A program made the translations under genes and the position numbers. Below, piece after piece: positions 54,110 to 64,000 of a stretch of DNA of 64,000 nucleotides. Each line of letters begins with the position of its first letter. The stretch's first letter is position 1. Origin of the DNA: Hyphomicrobiales bacterium (GTDB lineage: Bacteria > Pseudomonadota > Alphaproteobacteria > Rhizobiales > Beijerinckiaceae); assembly GCA_028290285.1 (NCBI GenBank), contig JAQGKD010000035.1:54122-118121 (forward strand), read 5' to 3'. Under the pieces are notes generated by a model, which saw only the letters and a list, made by a program, of their open reading frames with translations, did no database searches and was not told where the DNA came from.

Positions 54110-57100
54110 TCAGCTGCGCAAGAGGTCGCCCAGCAGGCCTGCCGCCACGGTCAATCTGGCCAGCGACAGGTCTCCGCCCGCGATCTCATTCAGGAGGGCG
54201 CGCGCGCGCAAGGGTTCAGGTCCGTGTGCTGCGAGCCAGGCGTTGACAGCGGCTGTTCCCGACAATTTCGCCGAACCTGCGAGGATCGTCGCCGTCAGGC
54301 GGCTCCGCGCCGAATCGATCTGTGCGAGCGCACGGTCGCGGGCGATGCGGTCGAAGGGATCGGCCGCGTTGAGCGTGCGCGCACCCGAGACGAGCGCGCC
54401 CAGCTCATAGGTCTCATCCACCGCGAAGAAGGTCGCCGCGACTTCGGCCAGCGGCCGCTTCGATCGTTCGGCCACGAGCACGATGTCTGGCGCTGCGACG
54501 AGCGCGGGCAGGATTGCGAGGCGACGGGCTAGATCCGCGGGGACGCCGGCACGCTGCCATTCGCGCTCCTGGTCTTCGTTGGCCGCGCGCTGCGTGGGCG
54601 GCAGGTCTGTTCCTATACTGCCCGTCAGGCTTTCGATCGCCGTGCGGAAGCGGTCGCCAGCTGCTGCGATGCCGGCTGAGAGATCGGCGTTGCGAACGAA
54701 CCAGGGCAGGCGCGCGATCAGGAGGTCCTGCAGGCGTCCATAGAGATCGAGCTGCAGAAGACCCGGTACATGATTGTCCAGCGCGTCAATGGCGGTTTCG
54801 AGCTCGCCAAGCCCATATGCCTCGCGCAGCACCAGGAAAGCGCGGGCCACGAGCGGCGCGTCAGCGCCCGTCTCGTCGGCGAGGCGTGACACGATCGTCG
54901 GGCCGCCCCGGTCGATCAGGGCGTTTGCCAGTGCGGTGACGACGATCTCGCGGCGCAGCCGATGCGATTGAATAGCATCCGTGAAGCGCTCGACCATCGC
55001 CGCCGGGAAATAGCGGACGAGTTCGCGCGACAGGAAGGGATCGTCGGGCACGTCGCTTTCGAGCAGGGCTTCGTGCGTTGCGAGCTTCGCATAGGCCAGC
55101 AGCACCGACAGTTCCGGGCGGGTCAGGCCGAGGCCCGATCGCGCGCGGGCGACGAGGGAGGCGTCATCGGGCAGGAATTCAACCGCGCGGTCGAGCCTGC
55201 CGTGCTTTTCGAGCGACTGCATCAAGCGGATTGCAAAACCCGTTTCCTCCGGCCCCCGCCGTTGCGACAGCGAGAGCGCGAGCGGCTGGCTGTAATTGTT
55301 GCGCAGCACGAGTGCCGCGATATCGTCCGTCATCGAGGCCAGCAGGGCGTTGCGCCCCTCCAGATCGAGGCGTCCGTCGCCCATGGGGACGCTGAGGGCG
55401 ATCTTGATGTTGACCTCGATGTCCGAGGTGTTCACGCCGGCCGAATTGTCGATGGCGTCGGAATTCAGCCTGACGCCTGCCATGGCCGCTTCGATGCGGC
55501 CGCGCTGGGTGAGGCCGAGATTGGCGCCCTCCCCAATGACCTTGCAGCGCAGGTCGGCGGCTGTGATGCGCACGGCATCGTTACTGCGATCCCCGGCCTG
55601 CTCGTCGCTCTCCTGGGTCGCCCGCACATAGGTGCCGATGCCGCCGAACCAGAGCAGATCCACCTTGGCGCGCAGGATGGCGCGGATGACCTCGTGGGGC
55701 GTCGCCTGGACCTGATCGAGGCCGAGCAGCGCACGTAGTTCCGGCGAGAGAGGTATCTGCTTGGCGGAGCGTGCGAAGACGCCGCCGCCCTTGGAGATCA
55801 GCCCGGCGTCGTAATCCTGCCAGCTCGAGCGCGGAAGGGCGAAGAGGCGGGCCCGCTCGGCGAGTGCTTTCTCCGCCTGCGGGTGGGGGTCGAGGAAAAT
55901 GTCGCGATGGTCGAAGGCTGCGACAAGGCGGATCTCGGGTGAGAGCAGCATACCGTTGCCGAAGACATCGCCCGACATGTCGCCAACGCCTGCGACGGTG
56001 AAGGGGACGGTCTGAATGTCCGTATCGATCTCGCGGAAATGGCGCTTCACAGCTTCCCATGCGCCGCGCGCGGTGATGCCCATCTTCTTGTGGTCGAAGC
56101 CTGCCGATCCGCCCGATGCGAAGGCATCGCCCAGCCAGTGGCCGCGTTCGAGGGAAATGCAATTGGCAATATCGGAAAACGTGGCCGTGCCCTTGTCGGC
56201 TGCGACCACGAGATAGGGATCTTCGCCATCGTGGCGAAGCGTATCTTGCGGCGGCGCGATCTTGCCTTCCACTAGATTGTCCGTGAGCTCGAGGAGCGCG
56301 CGGATGAAAATTTCATAGGCGGCCACGCCTTCAGCCATGAAGGCCTCGCGGTCGGATGCGGGCGGCAGCCGCTTCGGGACAAAACCACCCTTGGCGCCGA
56401 CCGGTACGATGACGGCGTTCTTCACCTGTTGCGCTTTCACGAGGCCCAGTACCTCGGTGCGGAAATCCTGCGGACGATCCGACCAGCGCAGGCCGCCGCG
56501 GGCGACCTTGCCGAAGCGCAGGTGTATGCCCTCGACACGCGGCGAATAGACGGTGATCTCATAGAGGGGACGCGGCAGCGGCAGTTCGTCGATGCGGCAG
56601 CTTTCGAACTTGAACGAGATGGTCTCGCGCGGGCCGCCATCATTCGTCATCTGGAAATAATTTGTGCGTACGGCGGCGCGGATGACGTTGAGAAAGCGCC
56701 TGAGGATGCGGTCTTCGTCGAGGCTGGTGACGGCGGTGAGCTTGCCTTCGATCTGCGCGACGATTTCGATCTCGCGGGCTTCGCGCCTGGCCCTGTCGAT
56801 GTCGAGGTCGGGATCGAGGCGTGCATATACGAGGCGCAGCAGCGCGTCGGCAATCTCGGGATTGCGCGTAAGCGCCTGCCAGAGATAGCTCAGCGAGAAG
56901 GCGAGCCCGGTCTGGCGCAGATAGCGGGCGAGCGCACGCATCAGTGCGATGTCGCGCCACAGGAAGCCGGGGTTTATCACCAGCGCGTTGAACCCGTCGC
57001 TTTGCACATCGCGCCGAGCGATGGCGCGAAGCAGGGATTCGATGCCGATGCCGCGTTCTGCGATAACCGAAGCGTCCGCCGCATGATCGAGCGCCATGTC

Positions 57101-58867
57101 GTGCAGCCAGACGTCGCCCTTGGCTGTCCTGATGTCGGCGGTTTGTTCGCTGACGACGCGGAAGCCGAGGTTCTCCAGCGCGGGCACGCGAGCCGACAGA
57201 GGCACGGGCCGGCCCAGCGAGAAAACGCGCAGCGAGGAACGCGTGGCTTCGTCATGGGGCGGGCCGATCACGAAGGCATAGGGGGACTCGCCCGTCAGCT
57301 GCTCGAGAATGCCGATGTCGCTCATGGCCTGCAGGGCGCCATAGCGCGCCATGTAGTCGGCGGAGAATGCGTCGCCATAGGCAGTGGCGAGCGTCGCGCC
57401 CTGGTCGCCCCGTGTCAGAAGCGCCTCTCGCAGCGCGTCGTTCCACGTGCGCGAGAGGGCAGCGAGACCCGCTTCCAGCTGGTCGCGGGGGATGACCGGC
57501 GTCTTTTCCCCGTCGCGTCCGATAATGAAGTGGATGCGCACGAGCGGGCCCTCCGGATAGAAGGGATAGACCGCCGACACGCGACCGCGATAGATCTCCG
57601 CCAGCCAGGCCTCGGCCTTGCGGCGCACCTGCGAATCGTAGCGGTCGCGCGGGAGGTAGGCGAGGATCGACACGAAGCGGTCGAAGCGGTCGAGCCTGGC
57701 CAGCGCGCGGAGCCGGGGCCGATCGGCAAGCAAGGCGATCTCGCGCGCGAATTCCGAAAGCGTGGGGATGTCGATCTGGAACAATTCGTCACGCGGAAAG
57801 GTCTCCAGCACAGAGGCTAGCATCTTGCCCGAGTGGCTCTGCGCGTCGAAATGCGCGGCGTCCAGAACGCGGGCGACCTTATGGCGGATGTAGGGGATCG
57901 TGGTCGTCGAATGCGTGTAGGCGGTGGAGGTGAAGAGGCCGACGAGGCGCAGTTCGCCGCATAGCCCTCCGTCCGCATCGAATTGTTTGATGCCGATATA
58001 ATCCATGTGCACGCGCCGATGGATGCGCGACCGCACATTGGCCTTGGCAATGATGAGAGCATGCGGTTCGCGCAGGAATTCCAGCACTTCGGGCGTGATG
58101 GTGACGAGTTCGCGCCCGCGCCGCAGCACCTTCACATCGGGGTCGCGCAGGATGCCGAGGCCGGATCCGCCGACCGCGTCGAAATCGGGCGCGCTTACGG
58201 AGCCGATTTCTTCGAGCCGGTATTCGCGGACGCCGAGAAAAGTAAAATTGTCGGCCGCGACCCAGTCCAGAAACTCGACGGCTTCCGCAAGTTCGTCGAC
58301 CGGCAGATTGGGCGGAGAGTTGCGATAGGTGCGGGCCGCGCTGGCGACCCGCTCGCGCATGGCCGCCCAATCTGTGAAGGCGAGGCGCACCGCGTCGTAG
58401 ACCCTACCCAACTCTTCCGCGAGGCGTGCCTTGCGAGCTTCGTCTCCGAGCCGCGTGACGTGGACGTGGATAAGGCTTTCGCGCGTGGTTCCGGCCCCGG
58501 GCTCGGTCGCCAGCGAGAGGAGAGTGCCGTCGGCTGCGCGTGTCAGATCGACAATGGGATGGGCGACGAGCCGGAGCTCGTAACCCTGGTGACCGAGTTC
58601 GGCCAATGTCGAATCGAGCAGGAAGGGCATGTCGTCGTTGACGACCTCGAGCACGGTCACCGTGGCGAGATCGGCCGCATCCGGGTCGATTATCCGCAGG
58701 CTGACCTGTCCGGGCTGGCGCGGCTCAGCCAGGTGCTGCCAGGCGGCTGCGGCGAGGGTTGCGAGGGCGTGGGGGCTGTATTGCGCAAGGTCCTCGCGTG
58801 CGCTCTCTCCGAAGAGGGCGGAGGCGAAGCCCGCCGGTGTGTCGCCCGTGCCCGTGCTGCCAGTCAT
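54110..58867 (-). CDS. gdhB: NAD-specific glutamate dehydrogenase, large (about 180 kDa) type
   Basis: 1585 aa; RGGLRWSDRPQDFRTEVLGLVKAQQVKNAVIVPVGAKGGFVPK and VGDMSGDVFGNGMLLS. Confidence 0.95.
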   Translation of the reverse strand: MTGSTGTGDTPAGFASALFGESAREDLAQYSPHALATLAAAAWQHLAEPRQPGQVSLRIIDPDAADLATVTVLEVVNDDMPFLLDSTLAELGHQGYELRLVAHPIVDLTRAADGTLLSLATEPGAGTTRESLIHVHVTRLGDEARKARLAEELGRVYDAVRLAFTDWAAMRERVASAARTYRNSPPNLPVDELAEAVEFLDWVAADNFTFLGVREYRLEEIGSVSAPDFDAVGGSGLGILRDPDVKVLRRGRELVTITPEVLEFLREPHALIIAKANVRSRIHRRVHMDYIGIKQFDADGGLCGELRLVGLFTSTAYTHSTTTIPYIRHKVARVLDAAHFDAQSHSGKMLASVLETFPRDELFQIDIPTLSEFAREIALLADRPRLRALARLDRFDRFVSILAYLPRDRYDSQVRRKAEAWLAEIYRGRVSAVYPFYPEGPLVRIHFIIGRDGEKTPVIPRDQLEAGLAALSRTWNDALREALLTRGDQGATLATAYGDAFSADYMARYGALQAMSDIGILEQLTGESPYAFVIGPPHDEATRSSLRVFSLGRPVPLSARVPALENLGFRVVSEQTADIRTAKGDVWLHDMALDHAADASVIAERGIGIESLLRAIARRDVQSDGFNALVINPGFLWRDIALMRALARYLRQTGLAFSLSYLWQALTRNPEIADALLRLVYARLDPDLDIDRARREAREIEIVAQIEGKLTAVTSLDEDRILRRFLNVIRAAVRTNYFQMTNDGGPRETISFKFESCRIDELPLPRPLYEITVYSPRVEGIHLRFGKVARGGLRWSDRPQDFRTEVLGLVKAQQVKNAVIVPVGAKGGFVPKRLPPASDREAFMAEGVAAYEIFIRALLELTDNLVEGKIAPPQDTLRHDGEDPYLVVAADKGTATFSDIANCISLERGHWLGDAFASGGSAGFDHKKMGITARGAWEAVKRHFREIDTDIQTVPFTVAGVGDMSGDVFGNGMLLSPEIRLVAAFDHRDIFLDPHPQAEKALAERARLFALPRSSWQDYDAGLISKGGGVFARSAKQIPLSPELRALLGLDQVQATPHEVIRAILRAKVDLLWFGGIGTYVRATQESDEQAGDRSNDAVRITAADLRCKVIGEGANLGLTQRGRIEAAMAGVRLNSDAIDNSAGVNTSDIEVNIKIALSVPMGDGRLDLEGRNALLASMTDDIAALVLRNNYSQPLALSLSQRRGPEETGFAIRLMQSLEKHGRLDRAVEFLPDDASLVARARSGLGLTRPELSVLLAYAKLATHEALLESDVPDDPFLSRELVRYFPAAMVERFTDAIQSHRLRREIVVTALANALIDRGGPTIVSRLADETGADAPLVARAFLVLREAYGLGELETAIDALDNHVPGLLQLDLYGRLQDLLIARLPWFVRNADLSAGIAAAGDRFRTAIESLTGSIGTDLPPTQRAANEDQEREWQRAGVPADLARRLAILPALVAAPDIVLVAERSKRPLAEVAATFFAVDETYELGALVSGARTLNAADPFDRIARDRALAQIDSARSRLTATILAGSAKLSGTAAVNAWLAAHGPEPLRARALLNEIAGGDLSLARLTVAAGLLGDLLRS

Positions 58868-58973
58868 CGCGGCCTCCCTTGCACATGCATGAGAAGGCGA
58901 ACGGGGGCGGCGTGCAAGCTTGGGCGGATGGGCGCTGGCGCGCCTGGCCTCAATTCATTGTCGTTGCCGGTCT

Positions 58974-60044
58974 TTAGTTTTGAGCTGCGAGTTGCGCGGC
59001 CTGATGCTCCGTGATCAGCGGATCGATGATCTCGTCCAGCGCGTCACCTGCGATCACCTTGTCGAGCTTGTAGAGCGTCAGGTTGATGCGGTGATCGGTC
59101 ACGCGACCCTGCGGGAAATTATATGTACGGATGCGCTCGGAGCGATCGCCAGAGCCGACCTGGCTCTTCCGGTCGGCGGCGCGGACCGAATCGAGCTTCT
59201 GGCGCTCGTCGTCGTAGAGGCGGGCGCGCAGCAGCGACATCGCGCGGGCGCGGTTCTTGTGCTGCGATCGCTCCTCCTGCACGAAGACGATGGTGCCGGT
59301 AGGGACATGGGTGATCCGGATCGCCGATTCCGTCTTGTTGACGTGCTGTCCGCCTGCGCCCTGCGCGCGCATCGTATCGATTTTCAGATCGGCTTCATTG
59401 ATGGCGACATCGACATCCTCCGCCTCGGGCAGGACGGCGACCGTCGCCGCCGAGGTGTGGATTCGCCCCTGCGTCTCCGTGTCTGGCACGCGCTGCACGC
59501 GGTGGACGCCGGATTCGAATTTCAGCCGCGCGAAGACGCCCCGTCCGATGACCGAGGCGATGAGTTCCTTGTAGCCGCCGGCCGTGCCTTCGCTGGCCGA
59601 GAGCAATTCCATCTTCCACCCATGCAGGTCGGCATAGCGTTGGTACATGCGGAAGAGATCGCCCACGAAGAGGGCGGCCTCGTCGCCACCCGTGCCCGCG
59701 CGCAGTTCGAGGATGGCACCGCGCTCGTCGGCGACATCGCGCGGCAGCAGGGCGACACGGATCTTCTGTTCGAGATCGGCGAGGCGAGCCTGCGCGTCCG
59801 CCAGCTCTTCCTCCGCCAGCGCGCGCATCTCCGCGTGTGTCGCGGGATCGGCGAGCAGGCCTTCCGTTTCCGCGAGGTCGCGCATTCCCGTGCGCCAGGC
59901 ACGGATCGCTGTGACGACGGGATCCAGCTCGGACAGTTCACGCGAGAGCGCGACGAACTCGCTTCCGGTCACGTTGCCGGCAAGGCGAGCGGAGAGTTCG
60001 TCGTGACGGCGCGATATGAGGTCGAGCTTGTCTTGCGGGAGCAT
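58974..60044 (-). CDS. prfA: Peptide chain release factor 1
   Basis: [34 protein letters not shown] (GGQ motif), [20 protein letters not shown]. Confidence 0.98.
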   Translation of the reverse strand: MLPQDKLDLISRRHDELSARLAGNVTGSEFVALSRELSELDPVVTAIRAWRTGMRDLAETEGLLADPATHAEMRALAEEELADAQARLADLEQKIRVALLPRDVADERGAILELRAGTGGDEAALFVGDLFRMYQRYADLHGWKMELLSASEGTAGGYKELIASVIGRGVFARLKFESGVHRVQRVPDTETQGRIHTSAATVAVLPEAEDVDVAINEADLKIDTMRAQGAGGQHVNKTESAIRITHVPTGTIVFVQEERSQHKNRARAMSLLRARLYDDERQKLDSVRAADRKSQVGSGDRSERIRTYNFPQGRVTDHRINLTLYKLDKVIAGDALDEIIDPLITEHQAAQLAAQN

Positions 60045-60111
60045 GGGAACCTCGGTGTGGGGGACCCTCGGCGAAGCTCTCTGCGGCGCGGGCGGGAGGT
60101 GGGCATCCAGC

Positions 60112-60192
60112 CGTCACTGCGAGGAGCGGAGCGACGCGGCAATCCAGGGTCGCGGGTCCGTACTGGATTGCTTCGCTTCGCTCGCAATGACG
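60112..60192. repeat. Dispersed palindromic repeat, copy 2
   Basis: CGTCACTGCGAGGAGCGGAGCGACGCGGCAATCCAG...CTGGATTGCTTCGCTTCGCTCGCAATGACG; same family as 20328-20410. Confidence 0.9.
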
Positions 60193-60272
60193 GCGTTGTT
60201 CGCCGTGCAAAGGTCTTCGGTCGAGAAAGTCATGGAACGGGTCGAACTGGGAAATGCGCGCAGGGAGCGTCC

Positions 60273-62540
60273 CTACAAGGGCACGCCCTTGGCCTCCGCG
60301 AAGGCGCGCAGTTCCTCGCGGATCGAGGCCGCGCCGGTCTTCGCGTCGATCAGGGCGCCGACATGCGCGGCGATCTCGCTGGCGTCGAGGGCCAGCAGCA
60401 TGGCCTTCACCGGGCCGATCGAGGCGGCCGACATCGAGAGGCCGCGATAGCCGATGCCAATGAGCGCCATGGCTTCCAGCGGGCGGCCGCCTATCTCGCC
60501 GCAGAGCGTCACGGGCGTTCCCGTCACGGCCGCCTTGTCGGTGATCGACTTGAGCGCGCGCAGAACTGGCGGGGAGAGCGGATCGAAACGGTCGGACACG
60601 CGGCGATTGTCGCGGTCAGCGGCGTAGAGATATTGCACAAGGTCATTCGAGCCGACCGAGATGAAATCGACCCGCTCCAGCATCTCCTCGAGCTGCCAGA
60701 GAACCGAGGGCACCTCGACCATGATGCCGAGCTTCAGGTCGCGCGGCAATTCGTAGGCATGGCGGCGCAGATGGGTCAGCTCGCGCTCCACGATGACCTT
60801 CGCCGCGTCGAATTCTGCGCAGGTGGCGACCATCGGGAACATGATGCGCAGGTCGCGGCCCGCGCCCGCACGCAGCATGGCGCGCAGCTGGGAGCGCAGC
60901 AGGCCTGGACGGTCGAGCCCGATGCGGATCGCGCGCCAGCCCAGCGCCGGATTGTCCTCCTCGAAAGCCGCCATATAGGGCAGGATCTTGTCGCCGCCGA
61001 TGTCGAGCGTGCGGAAGGTCACGGGACGGTCTGGCACCGCGTCCATGACGGTCTTGTAGAGCGCCAGCTGCTCCTGCATGCGCGGGAACTGCGGCGCGAT
61101 CATAAATTGCAGTTCGGTGCGGAAGAGGCCGATGGACGCGGCATTGGTCTCGGCGACATGGGGCAGGTCGACGAGCAGGCCTGCATTCATGTGCAGCTCG
61201 ATTGCAACGCCGTCGCGGGTCATGGACGGGACTTCGCGCAGCTTGTGGTACTGCTCCTGCCGCCGGGCGCGCAGGCGCGCCTTCTCGCCATAGGCGGCCT
61301 CGACATCGGGCTGCGGGCGAAGCTGCACCTCGCCGCTGGTCCCGTCGACGATGATGGCGTCGTTGGGCTCGACGAGATCAACAATGTTGGCGACGTCCCC
61401 GACCATGGGGATGCCGAGTGCGCGGGCGACGATTGCCACATGGCTCGAGGGGCCGCCGTCCTCCAGGATGAGGCCGCGCAGCTTCTTGCGGTCGTAATCG
61501 AGCAGGGCCGCCGGGCCCATGGTGCGGGCGACGAGGATAGCGTTGTCGGGCATGTCCTCGTTTGCGACGACGAAACTCTCGCCGGTCAGGGCATGCAGCA
61601 GGCGGTTGGCGAGATCGTCGAGATCGTGCAGGCGCTCGCGCAGATAGGGGTCGGTGCGCCGCTGCAGCTTGGCGCGGGCGTCGTTCTGCACCCGCTCGAC
61701 GGCCGCCTCGGCGGTGAGGCCGGACATGACCGCCTCCCGCAACCGGCGCAGCCAGCCGCGGTCGTGCGCAAACATCCGGAAGGTCTCGAGCACTTCCAGG
61801 TGCTCACCGGGGCCCGCCTGGTCGCCACGGTCGATCAGCGCGTCGATGGTGTGGCGCACGGCCTCGATGGCGACGTCGAGCCGTGCCTGCTCCTTGGCCG
61901 GATCGTCGGAGATCAGCTGCTTGATGATGACGCGCGGCTCGTGCAGCACGACATGACCGAGGCCGACGCCGTCGGCGATGGCGGAGCCTTTCAGTGCGAT
62001 GGCGCGGCGCAGCGCGATGTCGTTGCCCGGCCGCACGATGGACTGCAGCTCGCCCGAGGCAATCATCTCGGCCAGCAGCATGGCGGTGGTCTGGAGGGCC
62101 TCCACCTCCTCTTCCGAATAGGTGCGGCGCGCCTTGTTCTGGACGACGAGCACGCCCAGCGTATTGCCGCCGCGCAGGATCGGCACGCCCAGGAAGGAAT
62201 GGTAGATCTCTTCGCCCGTCTCCGGCTTGTAGGAGAAGGCGGGGTGCGCCTGCGCGTCAGACAGGGCCAGCGATTCGGCGGTTTCCGCGATCAGGCCGAC
62301 GAGGCCCTCGCCCGAGCGCATGGTTGTCAGATGGACCGCTTCGCGGTTCAGGCCCTCGGTGGCGAAGAGTTCGAGCCGGCCGTCGTCGCGCAGCACATAG
62401 ACCGAGCAGACCTCCGCCACCATGTTGGAGGCGATGTGAACGACGATCTTGTCGAGGCGCACCTGTGCATGGACCGGCTCCGCCATGGCTTCGCGGATCC
62501 GGCGTAGCAGCAGACGCGGTCCGCCGAGAGCGCCACGCAT
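60273..62540 (-). CDS. ptsP: Phosphoenolpyruvate-protein phosphotransferase PtsP (GAF-EI, nitrogen PTS)
   Basis: N-terminal GAF domain, DGGPSSHVAIVARALGIPMVGD, FRTELQFM, MFPMVATCAEFDAAK, VGSNDLVQY. Confidence 0.95.
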   Translation of the reverse strand: MRGALGGPRLLLRRIREAMAEPVHAQVRLDKIVVHIASNMVAEVCSVYVLRDDGRLELFATEGLNREAVHLTTMRSGEGLVGLIAETAESLALSDAQAHPAFSYKPETGEEIYHSFLGVPILRGGNTLGVLVVQNKARRTYSEEEVEALQTTAMLLAEMIASGELQSIVRPGNDIALRRAIALKGSAIADGVGLGHVVLHEPRVIIKQLISDDPAKEQARLDVAIEAVRHTIDALIDRGDQAGPGEHLEVLETFRMFAHDRGWLRRLREAVMSGLTAEAAVERVQNDARAKLQRRTDPYLRERLHDLDDLANRLLHALTGESFVVANEDMPDNAILVARTMGPAALLDYDRKKLRGLILEDGGPSSHVAIVARALGIPMVGDVANIVDLVEPNDAIIVDGTSGEVQLRPQPDVEAAYGEKARLRARRQEQYHKLREVPSMTRDGVAIELHMNAGLLVDLPHVAETNAASIGLFRTELQFMIAPQFPRMQEQLALYKTVMDAVPDRPVTFRTLDIGGDKILPYMAAFEEDNPALGWRAIRIGLDRPGLLRSQLRAMLRAGAGRDLRIMFPMVATCAEFDAAKVIVERELTHLRRHAYELPRDLKLGIMVEVPSVLWQLEEMLERVDFISVGSNDLVQYLYAADRDNRRVSDRFDPLSPPVLRALKSITDKAAVTGTPVTLCGEIGGRPLEAMALIGIGYRGLSMSAASIGPVKAMLLALDASEIAAHVGALIDAKTGAASIREELRAFAEAKGVPL

Positions 62541-62735
62541 AGGTTCATCCTGTCCGGCCCGTCGGCCCCAGAGCCCATCAGGCCCGCATCACTCCGTCCC
62601 GCCGGCACAGCCGTTCGGTCCAGCCTTCCTAGCTCGTATACGAATGCAGGCCCCGGACCGCAAGCGGCAGGGTGGCTGGAAGATGGGTGCAGGCCCGAAA
62701 TGGGTTCTCGCGGGGCCGGAAATAACCCGTAAGTA

Positions 62736-63971
62736 TCAGGTCTTGTCCAGCCCATAGAGCGTGTGGAGGGTGCGCACGGCCAATTCGGTGTATTCCGCAT
62801 CGATCAGCACCGAGAACTTGATCTCGCTGGTCGTGATGGCGCGAATGTTGATGCCCTTGTCGGACAGGGCCTTGAAGGCGCGCGCCGCGACGCCCGCGTG
62901 CGAGCGCATGCCGATGCCGATGGCAGAGACCTTGACCACGTCGGTCGCCCCGTGAATGCCGGCGTAGCCGAGGGCATCCCTGGCGCTTTCCAGGATCTTG
63001 CGGGCGCGATCGTAGTCGGCAGTCGGCACGGTGAAGGTGAGGTCGGTGGTCTTCGCATCGTCCGAGACGACCTGGATGATCATGTCGACGTTGATGTTGG
63101 CTTCCGCCAGGGGCACGAAGATCGCCGCGGCCACGCCGGGCTTGTCGGCCACGTCGCGCAGGGTGATCTGGGCTTCGTCCTTGGAATAAGCGATGCCGGT
63201 GACAACCTGCTGTTCCACGATATCCTCCTCGTCGCAAATGAGCGTGCCAGGCTTGGGATCAGCCGGATCGTCGAAGGACGAGCGCACGAAGGTCTTGATC
63301 TTATGCACCATGGCCACTTCGACCGAGCGCACCTGAAGCACCTTGGCCCCCAGCGAGGCCATTTCAAGCATTTCCTCGAAAGCCACCCGGTCGAGCCGCC
63401 GCGCCTTGGGCACGATGCGCGGGTCCGTCGTGTAGACGCCGTCCACATCCGTATAGATGTCGCAGCGGTCGGCATGGATGGCGGCGGCGATGGCGACTGC
63501 GCTCGTATCCGAGCCGCCGCGCCCCAGCGTCGTCAGGCGGCCAGATTCCGCGTGGATGCCCTGGAATCCTGCGATCACCGCCACTTCGCCGCGCGAGAAT
63601 CCCTCGATCAGGCCGTCGCCGTCGATGCTCTCGATGCGGGCCGAACCATGGGCGTCCGACGTGCGGATGGGGATCTGCCAGCCCTGCCACGAGCGGGCGG
63701 GGATGCCCATTTCCTGCAACACGATGGCGAGCAGCCCCGAGGTGACTTGTTCGCCCGAGGCAACCACGGCGTCATATTCGCGCGGATCGTAGAGAGCAGA
63801 GCCCTCCTTGCACCAGCCGACCAGCTCGTTGGTCTTGCCCGACATGGCGCTGACGATGACGATGACGTCGTAACCGCGCGCAATTTCGGCTTGCACCTTG
63901 CGCGCGGCGTTTTCAATGCGGCCCAGATCGGCGACCGAGGTGCCGCCGAATTTCATTACCAGAAGCGGCAT
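62736..63971 (-). CDS. lysC: Aspartate kinase
   Basis: LVMKFGGTSVADLGRIENAA, GRGGSDTSAVAIAAA, tandem ACT domains. Confidence 0.97.
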   Translation of the reverse strand: MPLLVMKFGGTSVADLGRIENAARKVQAEIARGYDVIVIVSAMSGKTNELVGWCKEGSALYDPREYDAVVASGEQVTSGLLAIVLQEMGIPARSWQGWQIPIRTSDAHGSARIESIDGDGLIEGFSRGEVAVIAGFQGIHAESGRLTTLGRGGSDTSAVAIAAAIHADRCDIYTDVDGVYTTDPRIVPKARRLDRVAFEEMLEMASLGAKVLQVRSVEVAMVHKIKTFVRSSFDDPADPKPGTLICDEEDIVEQQVVTGIAYSKDEAQITLRDVADKPGVAAAIFVPLAEANINVDMIIQVVSDDAKTTDLTFTVPTADYDRARKILESARDALGYAGIHGATDVVKVSAIGIGMRSHAGVAARAFKALSDKGINIRAITTSEIKFSVLIDAEYTELAVRTLHTLYGLDKT

Positions 63972-64000
63972 GGTGGTATCCTTCGCCCTGCCGTGAATTT

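Noticed and set aside
58920-62507. 1195-aa plus-strand ORF antisense to prfA and ptsP
   Set aside because: Fully overlaps two well-supported minus-strand genes and runs through an intergenic repeat; the composition is a GC-rich shadow translation with no recognisable domain

Overview
This is a 64 kb, high-GC alphaproteobacterial chromosomal window, probably Hyphomicrobiales/Rhizobiales judging by gene content and order. It is mostly core metabolism and housekeeping: ftsY-yciB, the ccmA-B-C-D-G cytochrome c biogenesis genes, acnA, lldP, leuB/asd/leuC/leuD, the ffh-rpsP-rimM-trmD-rplS operon, acs, htpX, rsmB, purH, NAD-glutamate dehydrogenase, prfA, ptsP and lysC. I saw no phage, IS element, CRISPR array, rRNA or tRNA. 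The most distinctive locus is 30.4-40.2 kb. There, a clear guanidine-I (ykkC) riboswitch precedes an ABC transporter, two urea-carboxylase-associated proteins (CgdA/CgdB type), a urea/guanidine carboxylase and an allophanate hydrolase. This looks like a guanidine catabolism operon that similarity-based annotation would probably call 'urea'. A separate SugE/Gdx-type SMR gene at 3.7 kb, probably a guanidinium exporter, has no visible riboswitch. Secondary points of interest are a structured leader upstream of ffh, an uncharacterised small ORF between ffh and rpsP, two families of dispersed palindromic repeats, an orphan ECF sigma gene next to a LemA/TPM cassette, and a tandem duplication within the asd terminator. 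Family names come from recognition of protein motifs; no database search was run.
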